DNA from: Microbulbifer aggregans
GTDB taxonomy: Bacteria; Pseudomonadota; Gammaproteobacteria; Pseudomonadales; Cellvibrionaceae
Reading direction: 5' to 3'
Length of the DNA stretch: 64,000 nt
Assembly: GCF_020524005.1 (NCBI RefSeq)
Contig: NZ_JAIVKK010000004.1
Coordinates: forward strand, 124,001 to 188,000
The notes below the pieces were generated by a model. The model saw only the letters and a list, made by a program, of their open reading frames with translations, searched no databases and was not told where the DNA came from. A program made the translations under genes and the position numbers. This document shows positions 9,444-18,769 of this stretch, piece by piece. Positions within the stretch are counted from its first letter, which is position 1. Every line of letters starts with the position of its first letter.

Positions 9444-10466
9444 ATGTCGGAAACGGTACAGGAAATCACCCTGGTAGAGGCTGTTACTCAGGCGTTGGCG
9501 TACGAGCTGGAGCGGGATCCGACAGTGGTCGTGTTCGGTCAGGATGTGGGAGCCAATGGCGGAGTTTTTCGTGCCACTGAGGGGCTGCAGAAGACATTTG
9601 GCACTGATCGTGTGCTGGATACGCCGCTGGCGGAAACCATGATTGCCGGCATGGCCGTGGGTATGGCTACGCAGGGGCTGAAACCTGTCGCCGAATTCCA
9701 GTTTATGGGTTTTATTTACCCGGGACTCGACCACATCCTCAATCACGCCGCGCGCATGCGCAATCGCACCCGTGGACGCTTGAGCTGCCCGATCGTGTAT
9801 CGCGCCCCCTACGGTGGGGGCATTCACGCACCGGAACACCATTCCGAGAGTACCGAGGCCCTCTTTGCGCATATTCCAGGTCTGCGTGTGGTAGTGCCGT
9901 CCTCACCGGCGCGTGCCTACGGACTGTTACTGGCGGCTATTCGCGATCCCGACCCGGTGTTGTTTCTTGAACCCAAGCGTATCTACCGCGCGGCGAAACA
10001 GCCGGTGCCAGACAATGGCGAGGCCCTCCCTCTGGATCGTGCCTTCATATTGCGGGAGGGCAGCGACCTGACCCTGATCTCCTGGGGGGCCAGTGTGAAG
10101 GAAACCCTCGCCGCCGCAGAGCAGTTATCCACAGAAGGGGTTGAGGCAGAGGTGATTGATCCTGCCACCCTGAAGCCTTTGGATATCCACACCATTATCG
10201 ATTCGCTGGAAAAGACCCGCCGTTGTGTAGTGGTTCACGAGGCCGCGCGCTTTGGCGGGCTGGGGGCGGAAATTGCCGCGCAGGTCCAGGAGTACGCATT
10301 CGACCTGTTGGATGCACCGGTGCAGCGGGTTACCGGTTACGACACGGTCATGCCCTATTACCAGTTGGAAAAGGTCTACCTTCCCGGTGTCGAGCGCATA
10401 CTTGCGGGCGCCCGTGATGCATTGAAATACGCGGATAGAAGCGCAAAACGGGGAGATCTGCGGTGA
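9444..10466 (+). CDS. 2-oxoacid dehydrogenase E1 component, beta subunit (branched-chain type)
   Basis: 340 residues, three bases after the E1 alpha stop. It has the usual transketolase-like pyrimidine domain (VFGQDVGANGGVFRAT, TPLAETMIAGMAVGMA, EFQFMGFIYPG), the GGGIHAPEHHSES segment and a C-terminal transketolase domain (LISWGASVKETL). It completes the alpha2beta2 E1. The three-gene order E1alpha-E1beta-E2 fits branched-chain 2-oxoacid oxidation (valine, leucine, isoleucine keto acids), but substrate choice cannot be read from sequence alone. Confidence 0.92.
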   Translation: MSETVQEITLVEAVTQALAYELERDPTVVVFGQDVGANGGVFRATEGLQKTFGTDRVLDTPLAETMIAGMAVGMATQGLKPVAEFQFMGFIYPGLDHILNHAARMRNRTRGRLSCPIVYRAPYGGGIHAPEHHSESTEALFAHIPGLRVVVPSSPARAYGLLLAAIRDPDPVLFLEPKRIYRAAKQPVPDNGEALPLDRAFILREGSDLTLISWGASVKETLAAAEQLSTEGVEAEVIDPATLKPLDIHTIIDSLEKTRRCVVVHEAARFGGLGAEIAAQVQEYAFDLLDAPVQRVTGYDTVMPYYQLEKVYLPGVERILAGARDALKYADRSAKRGDLR

Positions 10467-11620
10467 AAATCTTTAATCTACCGGATCTGGGCGAGGGTTT
10501 ACCAGACGCGGTGATCCGCGAGTGGCACGTGCAGGAGGGAGAGCGCGTTGCCGCGGATGCGTCTCTTGTGACGGTGGAAACCGCCAAAGCGCTGGTGGAA
10601 GTACCCTCGCCGTGGACCGGCGTAGTGGAAAAGCGATTTGCCGAATCGGGCGCAACCGTAGAGACCGGCCAGCCCCTCGTGGGGTTTGCCACAACAGATG
10701 GACCGTCAGCCCAGCGGTCCGAGCACGAGCCGAGCCCGATACGAGCAACTGATTCCGGTACGGTCGTTGGCAAGATTGACCAGGGCAGCGAATCTCTCGC
10801 TCTGGAAGCGCACACTTTGTTCAGCCGCCCGCGCTATGCGACACCGGCGGTGCGGGCACTGGCGCGGATCCTGAATGTGGACCTCTCCTCCCTGCACCCG
10901 ACCGGCGCCCGCTTCACTGAGATGGAAGTGCGCGCTGCGGCTACAGGCTACCGAGCGCCTGTGCACCCGGAGCCGCCGGCAGTAACCAAAACATCGGTTT
11001 CAACCGGGGATCCCGCACGTCGTGCCATGGCTTTGGCCATGAGCCGTGCCCGCGATCAGGTTTGCCCCATGACTCTGTGCGACGAGGTGGATATATCCGC
11101 CTGGGGTCCTGAAGAGTCGGCCACCCTGCGCCTGTTGCGTGCAATCGCCGCGGCCGCCGCCGCAGAACCGAATCTGAATGCCCACTACATCGACGACACC
11201 CTGGCACCCCAGTCACCGGTGAATATTGGCCTGGCGGTGGACGCGCCAAAGGGCCTGTTTGTACCGGTGCTGCGGGATATCGACGCCCTCAGCGATGCGG
11301 CACTTGCGGAGCAGATTACCCGCTTCAAGCAGCTCGCCAGTGAGGGCGCGATTCCCCAGCCTGAGCTTCAGGGCGCCACCATTCACCTGTCCAACTTTGG
11401 CAGCCTCGGTGGCCGCTTCGCCACACCTATCGTGGTGCCGCCACTGGTGTGCATCGTGGGCGCCGGGCGCAGCCACGAGGTGGTGATGCCGTTCGAGGGC
11501 AAGGCGCGGGTGCGGCGCCTGTTGCCGCTCTCGATAAGCGCAGATCACCGCGCGGTCACCGGCGGCGAGCTCGCCAGATTTCTCGAAGCCCTCAAACAAC
11601 ACCTCCAGTCCCCCCTGTAG
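10463..11620 (+). CDS. 2-oxoacid dehydrogenase E2 component, dihydrolipoyl acyltransferase
   Basis: The GTG start at 10463 overlaps the E1 beta stop by 4 bases (GTGA) with GGGAGA upstream, which indicates translational coupling. The domain order is normal: a lipoyl domain (residues 1-77, lipoylated Lys42 in VETAKALVEV), a flexible linker, an E1/E3-binding domain (about 124-158, RYATPAVRALARILNVDL) and a catalytic domain (about 185-385). The active-site signature is DHRAVTGGE (361-369): His362 is present, but the usual HxxxDG aspartate is threonine (Thr366). No E3 gene follows, so a shared dihydrolipoyl dehydrogenase encoded elsewhere would be needed. Confidence 0.92.
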   Translation: MKIFNLPDLGEGLPDAVIREWHVQEGERVAADASLVTVETAKALVEVPSPWTGVVEKRFAESGATVETGQPLVGFATTDGPSAQRSEHEPSPIRATDSGTVVGKIDQGSESLALEAHTLFSRPRYATPAVRALARILNVDLSSLHPTGARFTEMEVRAAATGYRAPVHPEPPAVTKTSVSTGDPARRAMALAMSRARDQVCPMTLCDEVDISAWGPEESATLRLLRAIAAAAAAEPNLNAHYIDDTLAPQSPVNIGLAVDAPKGLFVPVLRDIDALSDAALAEQITRFKQLASEGAIPQPELQGATIHLSNFGSLGGRFATPIVVPPLVCIVGAGRSHEVVMPFEGKARVRRLLPLSISADHRAVTGGELARFLEALKQHLQSPL

Positions 11621-11688
11621 GAGCCAGCTTGCTGGCGATCCGGCGCTACTTCAAGCCAGCAAAGGTTCGACTGCAAACAGGCTCCTAC
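11617..11688. repeat. REP-like inverted repeat (degenerate doublet)
   Basis: GTAGGAGCCAGCTTGCTGGC at 11617-11636 resembles the REP consensus of Pseudomonas and relatives. A degenerate complementary arm ends in GGCTCCTAC (11680-11688). It begins on the last bases of the E2 gene and lies between that operon and glmR. A better preserved pair occurs at 41651-41718. Confidence 0.7.
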
Positions 11689-11714
11689 GCCTCAACCGAA
11701 AGATCGGGCTGTGA

Positions 11715-11755
11715 TCGAAACTTTCGATTTGCTATTCTTATGTTTCGAATCGAAA
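11715..11755. promoter_or_regulatory. Candidate GlmR (DeoR-family) operator pair upstream of glmR
   Basis: Two inverted repeats of the same hexamer lie just before glmR: TCGAAA-C-TTTCGA (11715-11727) and TTTCGA-A-TCGAAA (11743-11755), centres 28 bases apart. DeoR-family regulators commonly bind repeats of TTTCG-type half-sites, so this is a plausible autoregulatory site. The same hexamers are not seen before glmS. Confidence 0.55.
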
Positions 11756-11766
11756 GATGATGCTTC

Positions 11767-12540
11767 ATGTCGAAACGCAACACCCAACAACGCCGCCACC
11801 AGATACTTCAGCTTATCAATGAGGCTGGAGAAGCCTCTGTGGAAGAACTGGCGCGCCAGTTCGAAACCTCCGAAGTTACGATCCGAAAGGATTTGGCGGC
11901 GATGGAAGATAGCGGCCTGCTGCTGCGCCGTCACGGCGGTGCCATTCCCCTGCCCCGCGAGCTGGTCGCGGAAGACCCACTCTCCCAGATCAAGCGGGCC
12001 ATCGGCCGCGCCGCGGCCGAACTGATCCGCGATCACCACCGCATCGTGATCGATTACGGGCGCACCACCACAGGCCTGATTCCGGAACTGACCCGCAAAC
12101 GCGGTCTGGTGGTGATGACCAACTCCCTGCATGTGGCCAATCAACTGCGCGAACTGGAAAACGAGCCCACGCTGCTGATGACCGGTGGCACCTGGGATCC
12201 GCACTTTGAGGCATTTCAGGGCCAGGTTGCCGAGCAGGTTATGCGCGGCTACGACTTCGATCAGGCGTTTATCGGCGCCGATGGGATTGATCTGGAGCGC
12301 GGCACCTGCACGTTCAACGAGCAGATCGGGCTGTCGCGGGTGATGGCAGAGGTGGCGCGGGAAGTGATCGTGATGGCCGAATCCAGCAAGGTCGGGCGGC
12401 GTATCCCCAACCTGGAATTGCACTGGGAACAGGTAACCGCACTGGTGACCGATGATGGTATTGAAGATTCCGCGTGCGAACGCCTTGAGGCCCAAGGCGT
12501 TCGGGTGATTCGCGCCGCCGTTGGTGGGCCCGCGTATTGA
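11767..12540 (+). CDS. glmR: DeoR-family transcriptional regulator, GlmR-like
   Basis: 257 residues. A DeoR helix-turn-helix spans residues 6-57 (RRHQILQLINEAGEASVEELARQF then SEVTIRKDLAAMEDSG), and the C-terminal sensor domain has the family elements RRHGGAIPL, DYGRTTTGL, LMTGGTWDPHFEAFQG and AFIGADGID. It sits directly upstream of glmS. In Pseudomonas a DeoR regulator named GlmR sits between glmU and glmS, so control of amino-sugar synthesis, probably with a sugar-phosphate effector, is the natural proposal. Paired TCGAAA/TTTCGA palindromes upstream suggest autoregulation. Confidence 0.85.
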   Translation: MSKRNTQQRRHQILQLINEAGEASVEELARQFETSEVTIRKDLAAMEDSGLLLRRHGGAIPLPRELVAEDPLSQIKRAIGRAAAELIRDHHRIVIDYGRTTTGLIPELTRKRGLVVMTNSLHVANQLRELENEPTLLMTGGTWDPHFEAFQGQVAEQVMRGYDFDQAFIGADGIDLERGTCTFNEQIGLSRVMAEVAREVIVMAESSKVGRRIPNLELHWEQVTALVTDDGIEDSACERLEAQGVRVIRAAVGGPAY

Positions 12541-12641
12541 CGCCCCGGAAATGAATTAGCAAACAAATCCAAGCACCGGCCGGCAATTACACGATCGGCG
12601 GGCAAAGATGACGAGAACCAAAAACTAGAGGTCTTAGAACG

Positions 12642-14471
12642 ATGTGTGGAATCGTAGGTGCGCTGGGCCAGCGCAATGTCACCGGTATTCTATTGGAAGG
12701 CTTGAGACGCCTGGAATACCGGGGCTATGACTCAGCCGGCGTGTGTCTGGTAAATGGCGATGGCAAACTGCAGTTGCGCAAAACCCAGGGCAAGGTCGCC
12801 GATCTGGAATCCGCCCTGGATAGCAATCCCACCGCGGGCCAGCTGGGCATTGCCCATACCCGTTGGGCTACCCACGGCGTGCCCTCCGACAAAAACTCCC
12901 ACCCGCATGCCTCGGGCAATTTTGCTCTCGTGCACAACGGCATCATTGAGAACTACCAGGCATTGCGCGACGAGCTTGTCGCCAAGGGTTATGAATTCCT
13001 TTCCGAAACGGATACCGAAGTCGTAGTACACCTGATCAACGATCTGAGCAAAAACGGTCGCGACCTGCTGCAGGCCGTTACCGCGGCCACCAAACAACTC
13101 CACGGCGCCTATGCCCTCGGTGTTGTGTGCTCCACTGAACCCGAACGTCTGGTATGCGCGCGCCTCGGTAGCCCACTGGTCATCGGTGTTGGTTATGACG
13201 AAAACTTCATAGCCTCCGATCCGATGGCCCTGCAACAGGTTACCGACCGCTTTATCTTTCTGGAAGAAGGCGACATCGCCGAAGTCACGCGCGACAGTAT
13301 CGCCGTGTGGGACAAGATCGGTGAAGAAGTCAGCCGCCCGGTAAACAAACTCCAGGGCGGTCACGATGCGGCTGACAAAGGTCGCTACCGCCATTACATG
13401 CAGAAGGAAATTTTCGAGCAACCGAAAGTCGTCGAAGCCACCATGGCCGGACGCATCGGTGAACACTCCGTACTGTCTCAGGCGCTGGGCACTGCCGCTA
13501 ACGAGATCTTGCCGCAGGTAAAACAGGTGCAGATCGTTGCCTGCGGTACCAGCTACCACGCTGGTCTCGTCGCGCGCTACTGGATTGAAGACTGGGCGGG
13601 GGTCCCCTGTTCCGTCGAAGTGGCCAGCGAAATTCGCTACCGCAAAACCGCGGTACGTCCGGGCACCTTGTTTGTCACCATCTCCCAGTCCGGCGAGACC
13701 GCAGACACCCTCGCAGCCCTGCGCCAGGCAAAGGAACTGGGTTACCTCGCCTCCATGGCCATCTGCAACGTGCCCAACAGTTCCCTGGTACGCGAGTCTG
13801 AACTGCACCTGATGACCGAAGCCGGCCCGGAAATCGGCGTTGCCTCTACCAAAGCGTTCACCACCCAGCTGGTGGCACTGCAACTGTTCTGTATTTCACT
13901 CGCCCGCGCCAATGGCATGAGCACCGAGCGCGAAGCGGAACTGGTAAAGGCATTACACCAACTGCCAAAACTGATGGAAAAATTCACCGGCCTCGATGCC
14001 CTGGTGCAGAGCACCAGTGAAGCGTTCGCGGAAAAACATCACGCGCTGTTTCTCGGTCGCGGTGTCGAGTACCCCATCGCGCTTGAAGGGGCACTCAAAC
14101 TCAAGGAAATCTCTTACATCCACGCCGAGGCCTACCCTGCCGGTGAACTCAAGCACGGCCCGTTGGCACTGGTGGATGCGGATATGCCGGTCATCGTGGT
14201 GGCGCCCAATAATGAGCTGCTGGAAAAGCTGAAATCAAACCTGCAGGAAGTACGCGCACGCGGTGGTGAGTTATTCGTATTTGCCAGCCCCGAGGCAGGC
14301 TTCAAAAGCGAGCCTGGGTTAACCGTGGTGGAAGTGCCTGATGCACCGGAGAGCCTGCAGCCAATTCTGTATACCGTGCCATTGCAACTGCTGAGTTATC
14401 ACGTGGCATTGCTGAAAGGTACCGATGTGGACCAGCCGCGGAATCTCGCCAAGTCGGTAACGGTAGAATAG
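12642..14471 (+). CDS. glmS: Glutamine--fructose-6-phosphate aminotransferase (isomerizing)
   Basis: GlmS makes glucosamine-6-phosphate from fructose-6-phosphate and glutamine, the first committed step to UDP-GlcNAc. The protein is 609 residues, the E. coli length. The N-terminal nucleophile Cys2 is present (MCGIVGALG), with EYRGYDSAG and HTRWATHG in the glutaminase domain. Two SIS sugar-isomerase domains follow ([56 protein letters not shown]). The C-terminus NLAKSVTVE is the conserved segment whose DNA is the Tn7 TnsD target. Confidence 0.98.
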   Translation: MCGIVGALGQRNVTGILLEGLRRLEYRGYDSAGVCLVNGDGKLQLRKTQGKVADLESALDSNPTAGQLGIAHTRWATHGVPSDKNSHPHASGNFALVHNGIIENYQALRDELVAKGYEFLSETDTEVVVHLINDLSKNGRDLLQAVTAATKQLHGAYALGVVCSTEPERLVCARLGSPLVIGVGYDENFIASDPMALQQVTDRFIFLEEGDIAEVTRDSIAVWDKIGEEVSRPVNKLQGGHDAADKGRYRHYMQKEIFEQPKVVEATMAGRIGEHSVLSQALGTAANEILPQVKQVQIVACGTSYHAGLVARYWIEDWAGVPCSVEVASEIRYRKTAVRPGTLFVTISQSGETADTLAALRQAKELGYLASMAICNVPNSSLVRESELHLMTEAGPEIGVASTKAFTTQLVALQLFCISLARANGMSTEREAELVKALHQLPKLMEKFTGLDALVQSTSEAFAEKHHALFLGRGVEYPIALEGALKLKEISYIHAEAYPAGELKHGPLALVDADMPVIVVAPNNELLEKLKSNLQEVRARGGELFVFASPEAGFKSEPGLTVVEVPDAPESLQPILYTVPLQLLSYHVALLKGTDVDQPRNLAKSVTVE

Positions 14472-14500
14472 CGTCAATGATAGATGGCTTTCGCTATCCG
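14435..14500. other. Putative attTn7 site, apparently unoccupied
   Basis: TnsD of Tn7-type elements recognises the last ~36 bases of glmS and directs insertion about 25 bases past the stop, which here would be near 14494-14498. The glmS 3' end encodes the conserved NLAKSVTVE. No Tn7 end sequence and no tns gene are seen nearby, so the site looks empty. Confidence 0.55.
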
Positions 14501-14886
14501 AAGGTCATCTACCAAAATTCCACCAGGCCCGGAATACGGGCCTCAATCCAACGCCCTCCGCTGTCATCAAGTATTGGTTTTGACGTACCAGCAAAAACAC
14601 GACTCGTTTTACCCCGATTAATAAAATCCTCTCAGCCTACAGCCAGATGTCATAGTCCTTTTGGAAGAAACCAAAATTGTGGCGCCAAAAGCATTTATTG
14701 GCCGGTGGGCGCGTGTAGTTTTGTGCCAAACCTTGTTCTAATCCGCCCCTTACATACGGATTACTCCGGTTGGATTGAGCGAACGCTCACAAAAGCATCA
14801 CCGGAGCGCGCTTCAACAACATTAACGTTGCGCTGTTTTATTTGTCCCGGTGCGGCAATTGCCGGGAACTGATCCATGGAGGGAAA
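14472..14886. other. Gap between glmS and the propeller lipoprotein gene
   Basis: 415 bases with no convincing gene; a 131-codon frame (14477-14872) has no recognisable composition or start signal. The gap holds a short hairpin AGGCCCG/CGGGCCT (14525-14543) without a T-run, and a palindrome TGAGCGAACGCTCA (14776-14789) about 100 bases before the lipoprotein start that could be a regulator site. Confidence 0.4.
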
Positions 14887-17211
14887 ATGAAAAATTATAA
14901 ATATCACTACAGGTTGGCATTTTGGTTATTTTCGCTATTTTTGGTCGCTTGCGGCGGCGGATCTGGCAGCGGCTCCGAGCAGCAGGAAGACCTTACGCCT
15001 GATAAATTTTCATTCTCTTCCGTAACTGGAGCAGAGCTTGATACCTGGGTAGCGTCCGAACCGGTGTTGATCTCGGGTATTGATAGTTCGGTCAATATTT
15101 CGGTGGATTCTGGAGAGTATTCAATTAACGGTGGTGACTTCACTACGGAGGTCGGCAGAATTTCGGAGGGTGACAGCCTAATACTCAGATTGCTTAGCTC
15201 AGAATACTATTCGTCGATGGTAACTGCCGAAGTTAATGTCGAGGGCGTAAGAGCTACATTTTCCGTAGAAACCAAACAAGAGCAAGTTCCGCCAGAGATC
15301 TCCATTGATTTCCCGGACCAGAAAAACTACCTGACCTACTCGGAAAAAGTGGTCGTAATTGGCCGCGCTTCTGACAATGATGCGGTTGCCGGCATCAGTG
15401 TCAATGGTATCGAGGCTTCATCCGATGATGGTTTTCAAACTTGGCAAGCAATATTACCGGTCGATGAACCCGGCAACATACGAATCAATGCCGTCGCACT
15501 GGATAACTCGGGTAACAGTATACGTGCAGAATCACAAGTCATTGCCAAATCAATCCACGATCCTCTCAATTGTCGCCGAGGCGTGTACGCTGGTGTCAGT
15601 GACACCCTGTATTTCATTGATTGGCCGTATATAAAGTCCTGGAATCTCACATCCGAAGAAATTGGCTATAAAGATTTCGATTTCAGCTTCTATGCGCAAG
15701 TAATTGACGACGTTAATAACCGTATTTTTGGCGTAGATAACCAGGGGGATTTATATAGCGTAAATCCGGATGGAAGTAATTTGTTTCTTGTTTCTCCAGA
15801 GGGAGACAGCGGTATTGTTTTTGCGGACAGTGCCTTTTCTGAATTGGTGTTGGATGTAAAAACTGGAATGCTCTATGGGATTGCGAATACCAATATTATT
15901 TCGATTGATGTGCAAACCGGTAAAAGGACGGTCTTTTCCGGCAGCGAACAATGGGGTGGCGATGGCGTACCCTACGGTGAGCTGGAGATGGGCGATGGAG
16001 AACTCTACTTCATGGATACAGGTATAGCGCCGACGGGGGTATACCGGGTGGATATTGCATCGGGAACCCCGACTCTGATCTCAGAGCCAGGATCCGCAAC
16101 GATCTGGGACAATGGGTTTGTTGTCGATGAAACCAACAGGATTGGGTATTTCATTCAGCGGGGGGATATTGTGAAGCTGGATTTAACCAGCGGCTCCAGA
16201 TCGGTGCTGTCTCCGGCAAGTGACTGGATTGCAAATAATTATTTGGTGACCACTTTTTCCAGCCCGAATATGGCTGGAAGGGTAAATTTTGACTCCCTCC
16301 GAAACCGCTTAATCGTTCAGAGCTGTGCATCCGATGATATTTTTTCCATAGATGCTGCTTCAGGAGATCGGATTAAACTGACTTCAGACAGAAGAGGAAG
16401 TGGTGCAGACTTGACCATGGTGGAAAGTCTTGTTTACAGCGCTACTTCAGATAGTCTTTTCGCTGCAACTGGTACGAAACTGCTGGAGATCGACCAGAAG
16501 ACTGGCGACAGAAAAGTGACCAAGATAGAAGGGCTTACGCAGAGTGCAAGAGGTCTTGTTGCGAATGCGGCGGGTGACAAAATTTATGCGTACAACGATT
16601 ACCGGATAATTGAAATAAGCCCATTTGAAAGTACGAGCCATGTGGTGACGAATACGAGAGTTGGTGAGGGTGCCACCATTGGATGGGCGCACGGAATCGC
16701 TGTTGACGAACTTCGCAATCGTATTCTGGTTGTGGACTACCTTGAAAATGCTGTTATTGCCGTGAGCCTGGAAACCGGCGAAAAGACAGTGCTTTCTTCC
16801 GCGAATGAAGATCCCGAAGGATGGCTACTGAAACCGACGGCAATTGCCGTCGACCTGGAAAGCGATCGGATATTCGTGATTGCCGAAAACCGCTTTCTGG
16901 AAATTGATCCAGTTTCGGGAGAGATTACGAAGTTACTTGAACAGAATAGTGATGAAGGCTATTCCATTTCGGGCATAAGTCGAATTGTTATGGATCCAAA
17001 GGCGAACAGAGTTCTCGCAAGCGGGAACTCTGACGGATTTATGCAGATGGATATTGAAACCGGGGAGTTTTCATTTGCGGGGCTGACCGGCGGCCGAGAA
17101 TCTATATCAAACTTTACGGTTGATACCAGTACGGGTTTAATTTATGGCGCGGGCTCAAGGCTTTTGGTTATTGATCCTGCCCTGGAAGCCCATTTTGTGC
17201 TATCTCACTAA
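14887..17211 (+). CDS. Beta-propeller lipoprotein with N-terminal Ig-like domain
   Basis: 774 residues from the ATG at 14887, chosen because GGAGGG lies just upstream and the product then begins with a lipoprotein signal (FSLFLVACGGG, lipid Cys22). After a Gly/Ser-rich spacer comes an Ig-like module (ISIDFPDQKNYLTYSEKVVV... at about 140-220). The rest consists of NHL/YWTD-like repeats, recognisable as IYAxx...IxxIDxxTGxxxxLS units (IFSIDAASGDRIKLTS, VIAVSLETGEKTVLSS). This predicts a surface- or periplasm-anchored propeller, probably a binding scaffold; no enzyme motif is visible. Its composition looks AT-richer than its neighbours, and it lies beside the attTn7 site. Confidence 0.8.
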   Translation: MKNYKYHYRLAFWLFSLFLVACGGGSGSGSEQQEDLTPDKFSFSSVTGAELDTWVASEPVLISGIDSSVNISVDSGEYSINGGDFTTEVGRISEGDSLILRLLSSEYYSSMVTAEVNVEGVRATFSVETKQEQVPPEISIDFPDQKNYLTYSEKVVVIGRASDNDAVAGISVNGIEASSDDGFQTWQAILPVDEPGNIRINAVALDNSGNSIRAESQVIAKSIHDPLNCRRGVYAGVSDTLYFIDWPYIKSWNLTSEEIGYKDFDFSFYAQVIDDVNNRIFGVDNQGDLYSVNPDGSNLFLVSPEGDSGIVFADSAFSELVLDVKTGMLYGIANTNIISIDVQTGKRTVFSGSEQWGGDGVPYGELEMGDGELYFMDTGIAPTGVYRVDIASGTPTLISEPGSATIWDNGFVVDETNRIGYFIQRGDIVKLDLTSGSRSVLSPASDWIANNYLVTTFSSPNMAGRVNFDSLRNRLIVQSCASDDIFSIDAASGDRIKLTSDRRGSGADLTMVESLVYSATSDSLFAATGTKLLEIDQKTGDRKVTKIEGLTQSARGLVANAAGDKIYAYNDYRIIEISPFESTSHVVTNTRVGEGATIGWAHGIAVDELRNRILVVDYLENAVIAVSLETGEKTVLSSANEDPEGWLLKPTAIAVDLESDRIFVIAENRFLEIDPVSGEITKLLEQNSDEGYSISGISRIVMDPKANRVLASGNSDGFMQMDIETGEFSFAGLTGGRESISNFTVDTSTGLIYGAGSRLLVIDPALEAHFVLSH

Positions 17212-17372
17212 ATACAGCTGCAAAAATGGATGATTGATCGTGGCTAGCGCCGCAGGCTTACCCTGCTCAAGGTTGGGCGATTACGGCGAGCGATAGAGGG
17301 ATAAATTATTCGTGAAGCCAGGCGTAAAAATTGTATTTTGAGCCCAAATTACGCCTCTTCCTGTAAAACCGG

Positions 17373-17771
17373 TTATTTCTCCAGAGCTCGCTTTGCATAA
17401 TAAGCACAAAGAAAGATCGCCAGCAGGCTCGCCAGGGCGGCTTCCAGCAGAATAAAAAAATGGATGCGCGCGCCAATGCTATGCATTGGCGCGAACTGAT
17501 AGTGCCCCAGTGTGAACAGGTTGCAAGCCGTGAACGCTAGCAGCACCAGTGTGCCGCTATGATGTCTTCCTCTACGCATCAACTGGTAGCCGATCCACGC
17601 CAGTGGAGTCATAAAGAACCAGAACGCGTCAACCATGCTCCGGTTGATCCATGGTGGCTCCGGGTATTCTTCGAAGTAGAGCAAGTTATCCACGTAATGC
17701 AGGATGCTGCTGATCACAATTGCCACAAGCAGCCACTTCAATCCCGCAGTCCAGCTTTCCGGCATTTTCAT
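17373..17771 (-). CDS. Small integral membrane protein of unknown function
   Basis: 132 residues with about four hydrophobic helices (WLLVAIVISSILHYVDNLLY, FWFFMTPLAWIGYQLM, TLVLLAFTACNLFTLGHYQF, FILLEAALASLLAIFLCAYY). Histidines flank two helices (LHYVDNLLY, GHYQFAPMHSIG). Its start overlaps the stop of the alpha/beta hydrolase gene by 4 bases (ATGA), so the two are co-translated and would share the TetR-type operators upstream. I do not recognise a named family. Confidence 0.75.
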   Translation of the reverse strand: MKMPESWTAGLKWLLVAIVISSILHYVDNLLYFEEYPEPPWINRSMVDAFWFFMTPLAWIGYQLMRRGRHHSGTLVLLAFTACNLFTLGHYQFAPMHSIGARIHFFILLEAALASLLAIFLCAYYAKRALEK

Positions 17772-18640
17772 TGCGCGACGGCCTCAGGGGTCAGGCTGGT
17801 GAACCATTCCAGTACGCCTTCCCAAATTGGTTCGGCAGCCTGCCGGAAATAACCCATATGGCCGATGGACCCGCCGACTTGGCCGGGGTCGATATCCACA
17901 CGGGTCAGCGGCGCATTGCGATATGCCTGCACAAAGGCGTCGCGGGAAGTCGGCATTGCCCACAGGTCATCGCGTGCGTTGGCGGCGACGATCGGGGTAC
18001 GCACTTCGGCGAAGCTGGTTTCTATCCCCCGCATGGTCGGGTCATCGAAAAAATACCGCGGGTACTGGCACCAGTGCCGCCACTGTCGGTAAGCATCTGC
18101 AGGAAGATCTTCCCCCATCCCCAGCATCTTCCAGGGACAATAGCCTTTCCACCACGTGAGCAGGGGCAGAACCGCTTTCCACATTACTAGCACCCGCAGG
18201 CGTTCACCCACGGGCATATAGCCGTGCCAACCGGCGCCGGTACCAAAGGTGTAGAAACCGGTGACTTTGGTGTGATTGGGCAGCAGGCCGAAGGCGTGTC
18301 CCCCGTAAGAGTGGCCGACAATATATAGCGGTAAGGACTCATCTGCCATGGCTTCGACCGCCGCCGCCAGGTCCAATTTCGCCCAATCCAGCAGGTTCAT
18401 GCGAAAACCCTTGAGCGAGTCGGGACGCGAGCGGCCAATGCCCCGGTAATCAATGGTCAGTACCTCAAAGCCGCGTGCGGCGGCAAACAGGGCGAAGCGC
18501 TTGTAGAAACCTTGTGGGACCGCGGTTGCACCGGCGACGATCAAACGTCCTTTTATTGGCCCTGTTGCCGGATACCGGGAGGCAGCCAACCGGTAACCAT
18601 CGGCCGCAGTCAGGTCGAATTGGATTGCATCCACGTTCAT
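17768..18640 (-). CDS. Alpha/beta hydrolase (esterase/lipase-like)
   Basis: 290 residues. The nucleophile elbow is GHSYGG with Ser111; an oxyanion-side segment (RLIVAGATAVPQGFYKRFA) and TIDYRGIGRS precede it, and likely acid and His residues lie in the C-terminal third (ANARDDLWA, IGHMGYF). This resembles predicted YheT/serine aminopeptidase-type hydrolases acting on small esters or amides. It is the first gene of a two-gene unit with the membrane protein. Two copies of a TetR-type palindrome lie 12 to 64 bases before its ATG, making it the probable main target of the adjacent TetR protein. Confidence 0.85.
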   Translation of the reverse strand: MNVDAIQFDLTAADGYRLAASRYPATGPIKGRLIVAGATAVPQGFYKRFALFAAARGFEVLTIDYRGIGRSRPDSLKGFRMNLLDWAKLDLAAAVEAMADESLPLYIVGHSYGGHAFGLLPNHTKVTGFYTFGTGAGWHGYMPVGERLRVLVMWKAVLPLLTWWKGYCPWKMLGMGEDLPADAYRQWRHWCQYPRYFFDDPTMRGIETSFAEVRTPIVAANARDDLWAMPTSRDAFVQAYRNAPLTRVDIDPGQVGGSIGHMGYFRQAAEPIWEGVLEWFTSLTPEAVAQ

Positions 18641-18651
18641 ATGATGGGACC

Positions 18652-18704
18652 TATGACAATCGTTATAAAAGTGCGAGGAACTCTACACTATAACGATCGT
18701 TATA
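18652..18704. promoter_or_regulatory. Pair of TetR-type operators upstream of the alpha/beta hydrolase gene
   Basis: TATAACGATCGTTATA at 18689-18704 is a perfect 16-bp palindrome. TATGACAATCGTTATA at 18652-18667 matches it at 14 of 16 positions. Related sites lie on the far side of the tetR gene at 19368-19383 and 19403-19418, which ties them to that regulator. Confidence 0.8.
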
Positions 18705-18769
18705 AAAAGTTCGCGAAGTAGCGCTGAGGCTGATTGACGGGATGCAATATCAGCCCGAGCGAAAAGGTT

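Noticed and set aside
14477-14872. A 131-codon frame between glmS and the lipoprotein gene
   Set aside because: No ribosome site, no recognisable domain, mixed composition, and it overlaps the ribosome-binding region of the next gene.
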